Source of the DNA: Corynebacterium sp. ACRPO
Lineage (GTDB): Bacteria; Actinomycetota; Actinomycetes; Mycobacteriales; Mycobacteriaceae
Direction: 5' to 3'
DNA: 64,000 nt
Assembly (NCBI RefSeq): GCF_022347205.1
Contig: NZ_JAKRNE010000014.1
Location: forward strand, 1-64,000
Part shown: positions 46,627-55,473 of the stretch, in pieces
Layout: each line of letters opens with the position of its first letter
How positions within the stretch are numbered: the stretch's first letter is position 1
Made by a program: the position numbers and the translations under genes
Notes under the pieces: generated by a model
Seen by the model: the letters and a program-made list of their open reading frames with translations, nothing else
What the model was told of the DNA's origin: nothing
The model's database searches: none

Positions 46627-47367
46627 TTACAGGCGGTGCTTGCCCTCGTTTTGGTGGTCATCGGTAACGCGGGTGGTATCGGCCGGCTGAGCTGCTTCTT
46701 CCTCTCGGTGCTTGGCCAGCTGCTCATCGATGGAACCGAGGAGCTCCTCATCGCGTACGGCACCTTCTTCAACGAGGTCAGACTGGGTGTCATTCTCGCT
46801 GGTGGAGGTGTAGACCAAGGTGGACTCCGGAGCGGTGTGGGAATCGGACTGGAAGTCATCCACGCGCGGCGGGGTCTGGGACGGCTTGTCGTTGGAGCGC
46901 AGCCAGTAATAGGCGGCACCGGCCGCAGCGGACAGCAGGGCGATGATGCCGGCGAAGATCCAACCCTTAGAGGACTTCTTATTCTTCTTCTGCTTCTTGG
47001 CTACCTTGGCGGACTTCTTCTTGAAGTTCTTCTGGGCCTTCTGAGAATCCTTCTTGGCCTGCTTGCGGGCCTTCTTAGCCTTCTTGGTGGCCTCTTCCTT
47101 GGCGTCGTTCAGGCGCTCGGTGGCGTCTTCGCGGTAGTCGTTGAACTCCTCCAGGGCGCGCTCGAGGCGAGAGTGTGCGGCGCGGGTAACGGCGCCTGCT
47201 TGGCGGCGCGGCTCGGCGAAGGTGCCGTTATCGCGCTCGTCCATCTTCTGCGCGGCCTCTTCCAGGGCGGTGTAGGCCTCGCGGGACTTTTCTTCGCGGT
47301 AGTTATTGAACTGGCTCCACAGGTTCGATGCGGTCTTAAAGGCCACGTTCAGCGTGGTGGGGTTCAT
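46627..47367 (-). CDS. Lys-rich coiled-coil membrane protein, unknown function
   Basis: 246 residues. A charged helical N-terminal region (about 1-90) is followed by a strongly basic coiled coil rich in Lys (KKAKKARKQAKKDSQKAQKN and on). One membrane helix (GWIFAGIIALLSAAAGAAYY, about 145-164) and an acidic tail of about 80 residues complete it. The basic region sits on one side of the membrane and could bind nucleic acid or anionic lipid. The ATG at 47367 is preferred over a GTG at 47379 that abuts the GGAG. Family unknown, but a similar gene beside metF seems common in corynebacteria (from memory). Confidence 0.65.
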   Translation of the reverse strand: MNPTTLNVAFKTASNLWSQFNNYREEKSREAYTALEEAAQKMDERDNGTFAEPRRQAGAVTRAAHSRLERALEEFNDYREDATERLNDAKEEATKKAKKARKQAKKDSQKAQKNFKKKSAKVAKKQKKNKKSSKGWIFAGIIALLSAAAGAAYYWLRSNDKPSQTPPRVDDFQSDSHTAPESTLVYTSTSENDTQSDLVEEGAVRDEELLGSIDEQLAKHREEEAAQPADTTRVTDDHQNEGKHRL

Positions 47368-47379
47368 GGGGTGGAACAC

Positions 47380-47649
47380 TCCTTAACTCAGATTTATCAA
47401 TTCGCTTTCACCCAGCATAGTGACGTGGTGGTTGGTGTACCACCGTTGGCGTCGTGGCGTGCAGGGGGAACGCGCTAGAAATAGACCGCTTGGTTCAGAA
47501 TTAACGATTATTATTCACCCGATTTTTCGTCAACCTCGCAGTTTGTGGGCTTGCAAAGGTATCACCATTGAAAAATCGCTACCGTGCAAACTGAACAGCT
47601 TGGTACGTTTTTCTCAACACACCAACGACGACCAGCAAAGGAGGTGACC
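47380..47649 (+). promoter_or_regulatory. metF promoter region with McbR-like half site
   Basis: No gene is seen. TAGACCGCTTGGTTCA (47482-47497) resembles the corynebacterial McbR operator TAGAC-N6-GTCTA with the second half changed to GTTCA. McbR represses methionine and cysteine genes. AAAGGAGGTGA just before 47650 is the metF ribosome site. Confidence 0.4.
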
Positions 47650-48582
47650 ATGAGCCCGCGACTTTCGGCTTCTGCGCCCTTGGACTATGAAAGTGAAGAG
47701 GAAGCACCTGCGCCCGAACGCCTGGCCCTTTCCTTTGAGGTAATCCCGCCACGCCACGATGCCGATGCCGCCAAAATCGACCGCTTACTAGAAGTCCTGG
47801 AAAGCTATCACCCTGATTACATCGCGGTGACCAGTTCCCAGCGCTCCGGTTGGTTGGAGGGAACCGCGGCCTTCATTGAGAAGATCTCGCAGAACACCTC
47901 TATGCGCCCCCTGGCGCACCTGGCCTGCACGGCCGGGACGCGCGACGAGCTCATCGGGTGGATTAATCGCTTGGTGGATGCCGGCGTGCGCGGCCTGCTG
48001 GCCCTGCGCGGTGACCTCCCCGAAGGGGGCATGCCTGAGCACTACCTGCAGCATGCCGATGAGCTGGTCCGCCTCATCCGCCAGCTGGAAAGCCACCAGG
48101 CTGCCCGCTTCGCCGCCGGCCGCCTCGCGGTGAGCGTGGCGTGCTACCCCAGCGGCCATGCCGAATCCAAGAACGAAGACGAAGACTTCGACGTCCTGCT
48201 CAATAAGCAGCGTCTCGGCGCGGACTTCGCCATCACCCAGCTTTTCTTCGACGCGGAGGACTTCCTCCGCTTCGCCCAAAGGGCGAAATTGGCCGGGGTG
48301 AAGATCCCCCTCATTCCGGGGATTATGCCCATGACCAGCCTGCGCCGGTTGGAGCGAATGGGGCAGCTGTCCGGGTTGACCGTACCCGAGAGGGTGCGCA
48401 CTCAGCTCGCGGCAGCGACAACCCCAGAAGAGGAATACGAAATCGGCATGGAGCTTACCGCCCAATTGGCCCGCACCATCGTGGCCGGCGGCGCGGACGG
48501 TCTCCATATCTATACCCACAACAACCCGGACATTACGCAAGACCTGTTATCTCGAATCGGAGTAGACAATGACGAACACTAA
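47650..48582 (+). CDS. metF: 5,10-methylenetetrahydrofolate reductase
   Basis: 310-residue FAD-dependent TIM-barrel enzyme that supplies 5-methyl-THF for methionine synthesis. LSFEVIPPRHDADAAKIDRL near residue 30, LACTAGTRDELIGWINRLVD, LALRGDLPEGG (FAD-binding), GADFAITQLFFDAEDFLRFA and IPLIPGIMPMTSLRRLERMG are the MetF motifs. The ATG at 47650 has the near-perfect ribosome site AAAGGAGGTGA; an upstream frame to 47584 is not conserved. It overlaps metE by 14 bp, so the two methionine-cycle genes are coupled. Confidence 0.95.
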   Translation: MSPRLSASAPLDYESEEEAPAPERLALSFEVIPPRHDADAAKIDRLLEVLESYHPDYIAVTSSQRSGWLEGTAAFIEKISQNTSMRPLAHLACTAGTRDELIGWINRLVDAGVRGLLALRGDLPEGGMPEHYLQHADELVRLIRQLESHQAARFAAGRLAVSVACYPSGHAESKNEDEDFDVLLNKQRLGADFAITQLFFDAEDFLRFAQRAKLAGVKIPLIPGIMPMTSLRRLERMGQLSGLTVPERVRTQLAAATTPEEEYEIGMELTAQLARTIVAGGADGLHIYTHNNPDITQDLLSRIGVDNDEH

Positions 48583-50839
48583 TTTCCCCAAGGCGACGAT
48601 TGAGGGCTACCCTCGCGTCGGCGCTAACCGCGAACTCAAGCGTGCGCTGGAATCCTACTGGGCAGGCCGCATCGATGCGGAAACCTTCGAGTCCGCCGCA
48701 CATTCCCTGCGGCTGGATACCTATAACCGCCTGCGCGACCTGGGCCTTACTGAGGACTACGCCATTCCTGCCGACGTCGCCTACTACGACCAGGTGCTCG
48801 AGACCGCACTGACCGTTGGCGCCGTGGCCGGCGAGACCCTGGATGATGAGTTCACCTTGGCCCGCGGCAATAAGGACACCGCGCCGCTGGAGATGACCAA
48901 ATGGTTCGATACCAACTACCACTACATCGTCCCGGAAATCGCCGATGACCAGGACTTCAAGGCGCACCCGCAGCGCGTTATCAAGCTGGTGGAAGAGGCC
49001 CGCGCGGCAGGCCACACCGTGCGCCCGTACCTCGTCGGCCCGGTTACTCTGCTGGCCCTGTCTAAGCAGGCAGAGGGTGCTACCAAGTCTCCGCTCGACC
49101 GCTTGGATGATGCCGTCAAGGCCTACCAGGAGGTATTGGCCGAGCTGGATAAGTCCGGCGTGAAGTGGGTACAGCTGGCCGAGCCTGCGCTGGTAGCGGA
49201 CCTGACCATTGCCAATGATGAGGAACTAGCCGCCCACACCAAGCGCGCCTATGAGGCAATTTTGGGTGCGGACAATCGTCCGCAGGTTTACCTCACCACC
49301 CCGTATGGCTCTGCGCGCAAGGGCCTCGAGGTTCTGGCCGAGCTCAAGCCGGAGGCCGTCCAAGTGGACCTTTCCGTAGGAACCCTGGCACTGGATGAGG
49401 GCTACCTCGATCGCGTGAAGAACCTGAAGTCCCACGTGGTTGCCGGCCTTATCGACGGCCGCAATGTCTGGGCCGCCAACCTGCGCGACCTGCGCTCCAA
49501 GTACGAGAACCTAGAGAGCAGCCTCGATTCCCTTTCTGTATCCACCTCCGTATCCTTGCAGCACGTGCCGCACACCGTGGAGGCAGAAACCAAGCTGCCG
49601 GCCGACGTCGCTACCTGGTTCTCCTTCGCCAACGAGAAGGTCAAGGAAGTCGTCGCCCTCTCCCAGGGCCCGCTGGAGGCACCGGAAGCGTATAGCATCA
49701 GCGACCGCGCAGTGCGCACCCGTGCCGAATCCGAGCGCATCCACAACGCGGCGGTGAAGGCGCGCATCGAGAAGCTGCCGGCCGGCGAGGTCAAGCGCGA
49801 GCCTGCCTTTGCTGAGCGCAACGAGGCGCAGAAGGAACTCGGCCTGCCGCAGCTGCCAACCACCACTATCGGCTCCTTCCCCCAGACCAAGGAGATCCGC
49901 CAGGCGCGTGCGGCGCACCGCAAGGGCGAGCTTTCCGACGCCGACTACAACGCCGCCCTCAAGGACGAAGTCAAGTCCGTCATTGAGCTGCAGGAGCGCC
50001 TCGGCCTCGACGTCCTCGTTCACGGCGAGCCGGAGCGCAACGACATGGTTCAGTACTTTGCCGAGCTGCTCGATGGCTTCGTCACCACCGAAAACGGCTG
50101 GGTCCAGTCTTATGGCTCCCGCTGCACCCGTCCGCCAATCGTTGTGGGTGACATCTCCCGCCCGGCTGCGATGACCACCGAGTGGTCCAAGTTCGCGCAG
50201 TCGCTCTCGGAGCACCACGTCAAGGGCATGCTCACCGGCCCGGTGACCATCCTGGCCTGGTCCTTCGTGCGAGATGACGTACACCAGTCCGTCTCCGCGG
50301 ACCAGCTCGGCGTCGCGCTGGCGGATGAGGTGCACGACCTGGAAGAGGCCGGCATTGACATCATCCAGATCGACGAGCCCGCCCTGCGCGAGCTCCTGCC
50401 GCTGCGCGAGGAAGACCGCAAGGCCTACCTGGACTGGGCCGTGCGTTCCTTCCGCTTGGTAGCGCTCGAGGCCAAGCCGACCACCCAGATCCACACCCAC
50501 CTGTGCTACTCCGAGTTCGGCCAGATCATCGATGCCGTTGCCGGCCTGGATGCCGATGTCACCTCTATCGAGGCGGCCCGCTCCCGCATGGAGCTGCTGG
50601 AGGATATCGACGAGACCTTCCACTCCGAGATTGGCCCTGGCATCTACGATATTCACTCCCCGCGCGTGCCTTCCGTAGCGGAGATGGCCGAGCTCATCCG
50701 CGCCGCGCTCAAGCACGTGCCGGTCGAGCGCCTGTGGGTCAACCCGGACTGCGGCCTGAAGACCCGCGGCTACGAGGAGACCGAGGCCTCCCTGCGCAAT
50801 ATGGTGCTGGCTCGCGATGAGGTGCGCGAGTCCCTCTAA
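48569..50839 (+). CDS. metE: Cobalamin-independent methionine synthase
   Basis: 756-residue enzyme that methylates homocysteine with 5-methyl-THF-triglutamate. The N-terminal domain is about residues 1-390. The C-terminal zinc domain includes LPTTTIGSFPQTKEIRQARA, VLVHGEPERNDMVQYFAELL (zinc-ligand region), IDEPALRELLPLRE, HTHLCYSEFG with the zinc Cys at about residue 645, and the final NPDCGLKTRGYEE with the last zinc Cys. It takes its methyl donor from MetF. The start lies inside the metF end. Confidence 0.97.
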   Translation: MTNTNFPKATIEGYPRVGANRELKRALESYWAGRIDAETFESAAHSLRLDTYNRLRDLGLTEDYAIPADVAYYDQVLETALTVGAVAGETLDDEFTLARGNKDTAPLEMTKWFDTNYHYIVPEIADDQDFKAHPQRVIKLVEEARAAGHTVRPYLVGPVTLLALSKQAEGATKSPLDRLDDAVKAYQEVLAELDKSGVKWVQLAEPALVADLTIANDEELAAHTKRAYEAILGADNRPQVYLTTPYGSARKGLEVLAELKPEAVQVDLSVGTLALDEGYLDRVKNLKSHVVAGLIDGRNVWAANLRDLRSKYENLESSLDSLSVSTSVSLQHVPHTVEAETKLPADVATWFSFANEKVKEVVALSQGPLEAPEAYSISDRAVRTRAESERIHNAAVKARIEKLPAGEVKREPAFAERNEAQKELGLPQLPTTTIGSFPQTKEIRQARAAHRKGELSDADYNAALKDEVKSVIELQERLGLDVLVHGEPERNDMVQYFAELLDGFVTTENGWVQSYGSRCTRPPIVVGDISRPAAMTTEWSKFAQSLSEHHVKGMLTGPVTILAWSFVRDDVHQSVSADQLGVALADEVHDLEEAGIDIIQIDEPALRELLPLREEDRKAYLDWAVRSFRLVALEAKPTTQIHTHLCYSEFGQIIDAVAGLDADVTSIEAARSRMELLEDIDETFHSEIGPGIYDIHSPRVPSVAEMAELIRAALKHVPVERLWVNPDCGLKTRGYEETEASLRNMVLARDEVRESL

Positions 50840-50859
50840 ATCCTCCCTAATCACACCGC

Positions 50860-50904
50860 AATCCCGGCCGGGTAAAGAATTAAAGTTCTTACGTGGCCGG
50901 GATT
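50860..50904. terminator. Bidirectional terminator between metE and dedA
   Basis: AATCCCGGCC (50860-50869) pairs with GGCCGGGATT (50895-50904) across an A+T-rich 25-nt loop. It overlaps the dedA stop codon region and serves both convergent genes. Confidence 0.75.
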
Positions 50905-51527
50905 TCGCGCTGTGCCTTGCGGCGTCTATTGATCCAGCCGATGATCATCGGCAGCACGGAAATTGCCACCACGATCAGCATGATGATGTCGATGGAGTGA
51001 GCAATCCCCGGAATACCGCCCAGCAGTACGCCGACGAGCAGCATGGAGCCTACCCAGCCCACGCCGCCGAGGATATTCCAGCGCAGGAACGAGGAGTAGC
51101 CCATTTCTGCGGTGCCCGCGGCGAAGGGGACGAAGGTGCGCACAATCGGCACGAAGCGGCCCAATACCAGGGCCACCGGGCCGTGGCGCTGGAAGAAGTC
51201 TTCCGCGCTATCGAGGTGTTCGGTGCGCAGGACGCGGGCATCGTCCTTGAAGAGCTTGCGGCCAAAGCGGCGGCCTAAATAGAAGCCCACCTGGTCGCCG
51301 GCAAAGGCGGCCACCGCGGCCACGACAAAGAGCAGCCAGGCGTTGATATCGAGTTCGTGGCGCAGGATGGCCGCGGTTACGAGCAGTGAATCACCCGGCA
51401 GGAATGGGAAAAGCACGCCGGACTCGATGAAGATGACGACGGCGACGCCGAGCAGGATATAAGGTCCGAAACTCTGGAGCAGCGAGCCTGCGTCCATGAG
51501 GTTGTGAAGGGAGGACAAGAAATCCAT
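50889..51527 (-). CDS. DedA-family membrane protein
   Basis: 212 residues with five or so membrane helices. The DedA/SNARE-associated motifs are FIESGVLFPFLPGDSLLVTA, FAGDQVGFYLGRRFGRKLFK, GPVALVLGRFVPIVRTFVPF (conserved Arg-F-x-P) and AAGTAEMGYSSFLRWNILGG. Members flip lipid carriers such as undecaprenyl phosphate or phospholipids in other bacteria. The ATG at 51527 with AAAGGA upstream is preferred to a longer frame. Confidence 0.92.
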   Translation of the reverse strand: MDFLSSLHNLMDAGSLLQSFGPYILLGVAVVIFIESGVLFPFLPGDSLLVTAAILRHELDINAWLLFVVAAVAAFAGDQVGFYLGRRFGRKLFKDDARVLRTEHLDSAEDFFQRHGPVALVLGRFVPIVRTFVPFAAGTAEMGYSSFLRWNILGGVGWVGSMLLVGVLLGGIPGIAHSIDIIMLIVVAISVLPMIIGWINRRRKAQREIPAT

Positions 51528-51707
51528 GAGTGGATCCTTTCTTAGCAGTTCTTTTAGTATCCTCCGCAAACTGCAAAGTAGCTGCGAATCCGCTGGGTGT
51601 CCGAATGGAACCGGTATGTTTCTTTTCTAGTTCTAACCTTTGGGTTAAAAACATCACTAGCGAGAAAGATCCGCAAACTGGGTGCGCAAGCCTCGGCACC
51701 AGCGTAG

Positions 51708-52367
51708 TCAGCTGGCTTTTCGGGGGAGAACCTCTATCAACGCGCTAAGCGAGCTCAGATCCCCATACCCCGCACGGTCGAGGTGAAGCGCGTGTAGTCC
51801 TGCCGTGCGCGCGCCCTGCACATCGTTGGTGAGGGAATCGCCCACCATGAGCGTGTCTGCGGGGGCCGTACCCAGCTGATCGCAGGCGGCAAGGTAGGCC
51901 GCGCGCTGCGGTTTGGGGCAGCCGAGGTCGACGGTGGGGATGAGGAGGACGTCGGCAAGCGCAAGGCCTGTCGCCTCCAGCTTGGCTTGCTGCATCTCGC
52001 GCTCGCCGTTGGTGAGCACGCCCACCTGGAAGCCGGATTCGAGGGCCCAGGTGAGGGTGGGCAGGGCGTCGGCAAAAGCGCGCCACTGCTCCCGGTAGGC
52101 GGAAAGATAGCCGTCATAGGTGGCCAGCGCCTCGGCATCGCTCATGTCCCGGCCGAGGAATTCGCGGCAGCGCGCTGCCCGCTGACCCTGGTGGGTGACC
52201 TCGCCGCGCTCGTAGGCGCTGAACCAGGTGCGCTCGATGGCCGCAAAGCGCGCATGCTGGCCCTCGGGCAGGCCTAGCTCACGGCACCACTGATCCACTG
52301 CGTCCCAGGCCGCGCCGGTGTGGTCGAGCAAGGTGTCATCCAGATCAAAAAGTAGCGCGCGAATCAT
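51708..52367 (-). CDS. HAD-superfamily hydrolase
   Basis: 219-residue phosphatase-like protein. Motif I is LLFDLDDTLLDH (nucleophile Asp, residues 6-17), motif II is GVLTNGERE, motif III is the Lys near CPKPQRAAY, and motif IV is LMVGDSLTNDVQGARTAG. A cap region (about 20-100) is helical. It resembles the YjjG/phosphoglycolate-phosphatase group; substrate unknown. Confidence 0.92.
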   Translation of the reverse strand: MIRALLFDLDDTLLDHTGAAWDAVDQWCRELGLPEGQHARFAAIERTWFSAYERGEVTHQGQRAARCREFLGRDMSDAEALATYDGYLSAYREQWRAFADALPTLTWALESGFQVGVLTNGEREMQQAKLEATGLALADVLLIPTVDLGCPKPQRAAYLAACDQLGTAPADTLMVGDSLTNDVQGARTAGLHALHLDRAGYGDLSSLSALIEVLPRKAS

Positions 52368-52436
52368 GCCTTCAGGCTAGCGCGATCGCTGACAGCGTTA
52401 TGTCATGCGCGGCAGGCGCGCGTTAAATTCTTTACA

Positions 52437-52967
52437 ATGGCTGGCATGACTCAGAAGACCGCAACTGCAACGATGCATACCAACTACGGTGACATTGTTA
52501 TCGATCTCTTCGGTAACCACGCACCGGTAACCGTTGAAAACTTCATCGGCCTGGCCAAGGGCGAGAAGGACTACTCCACCCAGAACGCAAAGGGCGAGCA
52601 GTCCGGCCCGTTCTATGACGGCGCAATCTTCCACCGCATCATCGATAACTTCATGATCCAGGGCGGCGACCCTACCGGCACCGGCCGCGGTGGCCCGGGC
52701 TACCAGTTCCAGGATGAGTTCCACCCGGAGCTGCAGTTTGACCGCCCATTCCTGCTGGCCATGGCCAATGCCGGCCCAGGCACCAACGGCTCCCAGTTCT
52801 TCATCACCGTGGCGCCGACCCCGCACCTGAACAACCACCACACCATCTTTGGTGAGGTTACCGATGCTGCCTCCCAGGAGGTTGTGTCCAAGATCGCCAA
52901 GGTTGATACCGACCGCATGGACCGTCCGCACGAGGACGTTGTTATCGAGTCCATCGATATCGCGTAA
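52437..52967 (+). CDS. ppiA: Peptidyl-prolyl cis-trans isomerase (cyclophilin)
   Basis: 176-residue cytoplasmic cyclophilin: HAPVTVENFIGLAKGEKDYS, FYDGAIFHRIIDNFMIQGGD with the catalytic FHR, GPGTNGSQFFITVAPTPHLN and HTIFGEVTDAA. No signal peptide is seen. No Shine-Dalgarno precedes the ATG. TTAAAT lies 8-13 nt upstream and could be a -10 box, so the mRNA may be leaderless; the second ATG at 52446 is possible too. Located near the pkn cluster as in C. glutamicum. Confidence 0.95.
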   Translation: MAGMTQKTATATMHTNYGDIVIDLFGNHAPVTVENFIGLAKGEKDYSTQNAKGEQSGPFYDGAIFHRIIDNFMIQGGDPTGTGRGGPGYQFQDEFHPELQFDRPFLLAMANAGPGTNGSQFFITVAPTPHLNNHHTIFGEVTDAASQEVVSKIAKVDTDRMDRPHEDVVIESIDIA

Positions 52968-53076
52968 TCGCCTTTTCCCTCGGGCCCGTCACCGCATTAT
53001 CCATGCGGCGGCGGGCTCGTTGCAGTTTTACCCCGAGCTATCTACCACTAGACCCGCCCCAAGGACTGACAACTTC

Positions 53077-53730
53077 ATGACCATGGTGAGAAACTATGTC
53101 CGCACCACCCCGGCGACCGCGCTCATCGCCGCCGTCTGCATCATTGCTTGGCTTATTACCGCGGTGCAGGCCCGCACGCTAGGAACCACCTTCTATGATT
53201 CCCCGCTCGCAGCGGATTGGGGCCTGTGGGGACCGGATTATCCCTTCCGCCCTCAGGCTGCGCTGTCTTCGGAGTTTATGCACCTAGACGCGGGCCACTT
53301 GGCGGTGAATATGGTCATGCTCTTGCTCATAGGCAGGGAAGTGGAGCGGGCGCTTGGCACTGCGCTGTACCTCGCCGCCTACCTCATTTCTTGCCTCGGC
53401 GCGTCCGCCATGATCCTGACATTCGACTTTGAGACCCCCACCGTCGGCGCCTCGGGTGCGCTCTTCGCGCTCATGGCCATGCTGGTGGGTGCTTACCGCC
53501 AGCGCGGGCTCGATCTCCGCGCGCCCATTGCCCTCGTTCTGGCGAATGTGGCCTATACCTTTCTAGCCGATGGCGTATCCCTGTGGGGACATCTTGGCGG
53601 GTTGTGCACAGGCATCGTGTTGAGCCTTTTCCTCTATCGAAAAAGCCCCGCCCTCCGCTGGGGCGGCGTTGCTGCGGTGGCCGCGGTAGTCCTCGCACTA
53701 TTAGCCCATCAAGCTGGGCTTTGGGGATAA
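53077..53730 (+). CDS. Rhomboid-family intramembrane serine protease
   Basis: 217 residues with six or seven membrane helices. The catalytic Ser is in TVGASGALFALMAMLVGAYR (about residue 130) and the His in LWGHLGGLCTGIVLSLFLYR (about residue 172). HLDAGHLAVNMVMLLLIGRE matches the conserved HxxxN helix. The ATG at 53077 or 53083 is in frame; AAGGA lies 11 or 17 nt upstream. It follows ppiA, as in many actinobacteria. Confidence 0.92.
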   Translation: MTMVRNYVRTTPATALIAAVCIIAWLITAVQARTLGTTFYDSPLAADWGLWGPDYPFRPQAALSSEFMHLDAGHLAVNMVMLLLIGREVERALGTALYLAAYLISCLGASAMILTFDFETPTVGASGALFALMAMLVGAYRQRGLDLRAPIALVLANVAYTFLADGVSLWGHLGGLCTGIVLSLFLYRKSPALRWGGVAAVAAVVLALLAHQAGLWG

Positions 53731-54036
53731 CTGTGGAATTTGATCACCGGAAAGCGTGTGCGAAAGAATTCCACAATGGTTATCCACACTGTGGATAACT
53801 ACATTTTTGTAATTTACCGAACGTCTTTCCGGAGTTTTTCCTGATCACGCTGGTCTGGGCCGTGTGAAAGCGCGAAAATCAGCTTGTGGAAGCCCGTGAA
53901 AACAGTTATCCACAGGGTGTTAATAATTGTGTGAAATTCACATTTCACAGGTTTTCTCCACAGCCTGTGGATAACTTTCTACCCATTGTGTTAACAAGAC
54001 TGATAAATTTGGGCATTGACCTGCATAAGGAGCATT
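53731..54036. other. Second cluster of perfect DnaA boxes
   Basis: No gene is seen in these 306 bp. Perfect TTATCCACA boxes occur at 53780-53788 and 53906-53914 (plus), and TGTGGATAA at 53790-53798 and 53966-53974 (minus). The first two form a head-to-head palindrome TTATCCACACTGTGGATAA. TTCTCCACA (53954-53962) is a one-mismatch box. TTTGTAATT-type A+T-rich motifs occur here and near oriC. The cluster lies about 24 kb from dnaA. Confidence 0.75.
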
Positions 54037-55473
54037 GTGGATTATCAACCTCGCGCTGTGATCGTCGGCGCAGGCCCGAATGGGCTCACGGCCGCGGCTC
54101 GGCTGGCTATGGCCGGATGGCGGGTGGATATCTACGAGCGCGCCGGCCGGGCCGGTGGTGCGGCGGCATCCTCCGCGGAGATTTTCCCGGGCACGATTGT
54201 GGATCTCGGCGCGGCCGGGCACCCCTTTGGCGTAGCGAGCCCGGCCTTTCGCGCCCTCGACCTGGAAGCCCACGGTCTGCGGTGGCGCACTGCGCCTTAT
54301 CCCATGGCCCATCCGCTAGAAGGCGCGCCGGCCGGGATCTTGCACGGTTCCTTGGCGGACACGGCGGCGGAGTTGGGAGCCGATGCCCAGGCGTGGAGGC
54401 GGCTGCACGGGCACATCGTCCGCCACATCGATGAGCATGTGGACAACGCGCTTACCCCGCTGGTGCGCTGGCCCCATCGCCCTGTGCGTCTGGCACAGTT
54501 TGGCGCGGCCGGGGCGTTGCCCGCCAGCAGCTTGGCGCGGGCGGCCTTCCGCACGCCCCAGGCTCGCGCCCTGTTTGCGGGCAGCGCGGTACACGCGATC
54601 ACCTCGCCGACCACGCCCTTTACCTCGGCGTTCGGCCTGCTCTTTGGCGGGCTAGGGATGACCCGCGGCTGGCCCGTGGTGGAGGGTGGCACCGGTGCTC
54701 TTATCGACGCCCTCCTTAACCTCCTCCGTTCCCACCATGCCCGCCTCCACACCGGATGCGAAGTCACCGACCTGCGGGAGCTGCCTCCGGCCGATGCGAT
54801 CATTGTGAACCTCACCCCGCGCCAGATTCTGAGCCTGAGCGGGCTGGAACTGCGGGACGGCACTCGGCGGAGCCTCGCGCGCTGGTGCTATGGCAGCGCC
54901 GTATTCAAAGTTGACTTCCACCTCAGCGAACCCGTGCCATGGACCGATCCCCGCGTGGGCCAGGCCGGCACCGTGCATGTGGGAGGCACCATGGAGGAAA
55001 TCTGTGGGGCTGAGGGGGACGTCGGCAAGCGGCGCATGCCTAAGCGCCCCTTAGTATTGGCATGCCAGCAATACGTGGCAGACCCATCCCGAGGGCACAC
55101 CCTGTGGACGTATGCGCACGTCCCGCACGGCTATGTGGAGCGCTATCCGGGTGAGGTCACCGAGCTGATTGCTGCCCAGATTGAGCGCTTTGCCCCCGGA
55201 TTTCGCGATACCATCCTGGCCACCCGTGCTACGAGCCCGGCCGATCTGGAACGATGGAATCCTAATTTGGTGGGCGGCGATATTGCTGGCGGCGCCATGA
55301 CCGGGCTGCAAACCCTCCTGCGACCACGCCTGTCGGCCCATCCGCACCGCCTCGCCCCGGGAGTATTTATGGCCTCTAGCTCCGCCGCTCCCGGCGCTGG
55401 CGTGCACGGTATGCCGGGGTGGTGGGCCGCCGAAGAAGCGCTTAGCGCGTGGAACGGCGGCGCTGCCAAATAA
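54037..55473 (+). CDS. FAD-dependent oxidoreductase, phytoene-desaturase-like
   Basis: 478 residues. The N-terminal dinucleotide-binding motif AVIVGAGPNGLTAAARLAMA plus VDIYERAGRAGGAAAS (about residues 6-45) and the C-terminal FMASSSAAPGAGVHGMPGWW are typical of the NAD(P)-binding/phytoene dehydrogenase (CrtI-like, pyridine nucleotide-disulfide oxidoreductase 2) group. GTG at 54037 has AAGGAG 4 nt upstream. No carotenoid genes are adjacent, so the substrate is open. The 3' end overlaps the convergent membrane-protein gene by 32 bp. Confidence 0.85.
   Translation: MDYQPRAVIVGAGPNGLTAAARLAMAGWRVDIYERAGRAGGAAASSAEIFPGTIVDLGAAGHPFGVASPAFRALDLEAHGLRWRTAPYPMAHPLEGAPAGILHGSLADTAAELGADAQAWRRLHGHIVRHIDEHVDNALTPLVRWPHRPVRLAQFGAAGALPASSLARAAFRTPQARALFAGSAVHAITSPTTPFTSAFGLLFGGLGMTRGWPVVEGGTGALIDALLNLLRSHHARLHTGCEVTDLRELPPADAIIVNLTPRQILSLSGLELRDGTRRSLARWCYGSAVFKVDFHLSEPVPWTDPRVGQAGTVHVGGTMEEICGAEGDVGKRRMPKRPLVLACQQYVADPSRGHTLWTYAHVPHGYVERYPGEVTELIAAQIERFAPGFRDTILATRATSPADLERWNPNLVGGDIAGGAMTGLQTLLRPRLSAHPHRLAPGVFMASSSAAPGAGVHGMPGWWAAEEALSAWNGGAAK

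Noticed and set aside
49511..50854. 447-codon minus-strand frame opposite metE
   Set aside because: Antisense to a certain gene, with no start signals.
52985..53020. GC-rich hairpin after ppiA as a terminator
   Set aside because: The stem GCCCGTCACCGCAT/ATGCGGCGGCGGGC is good, but no proper T-run follows, so termination is uncertain.
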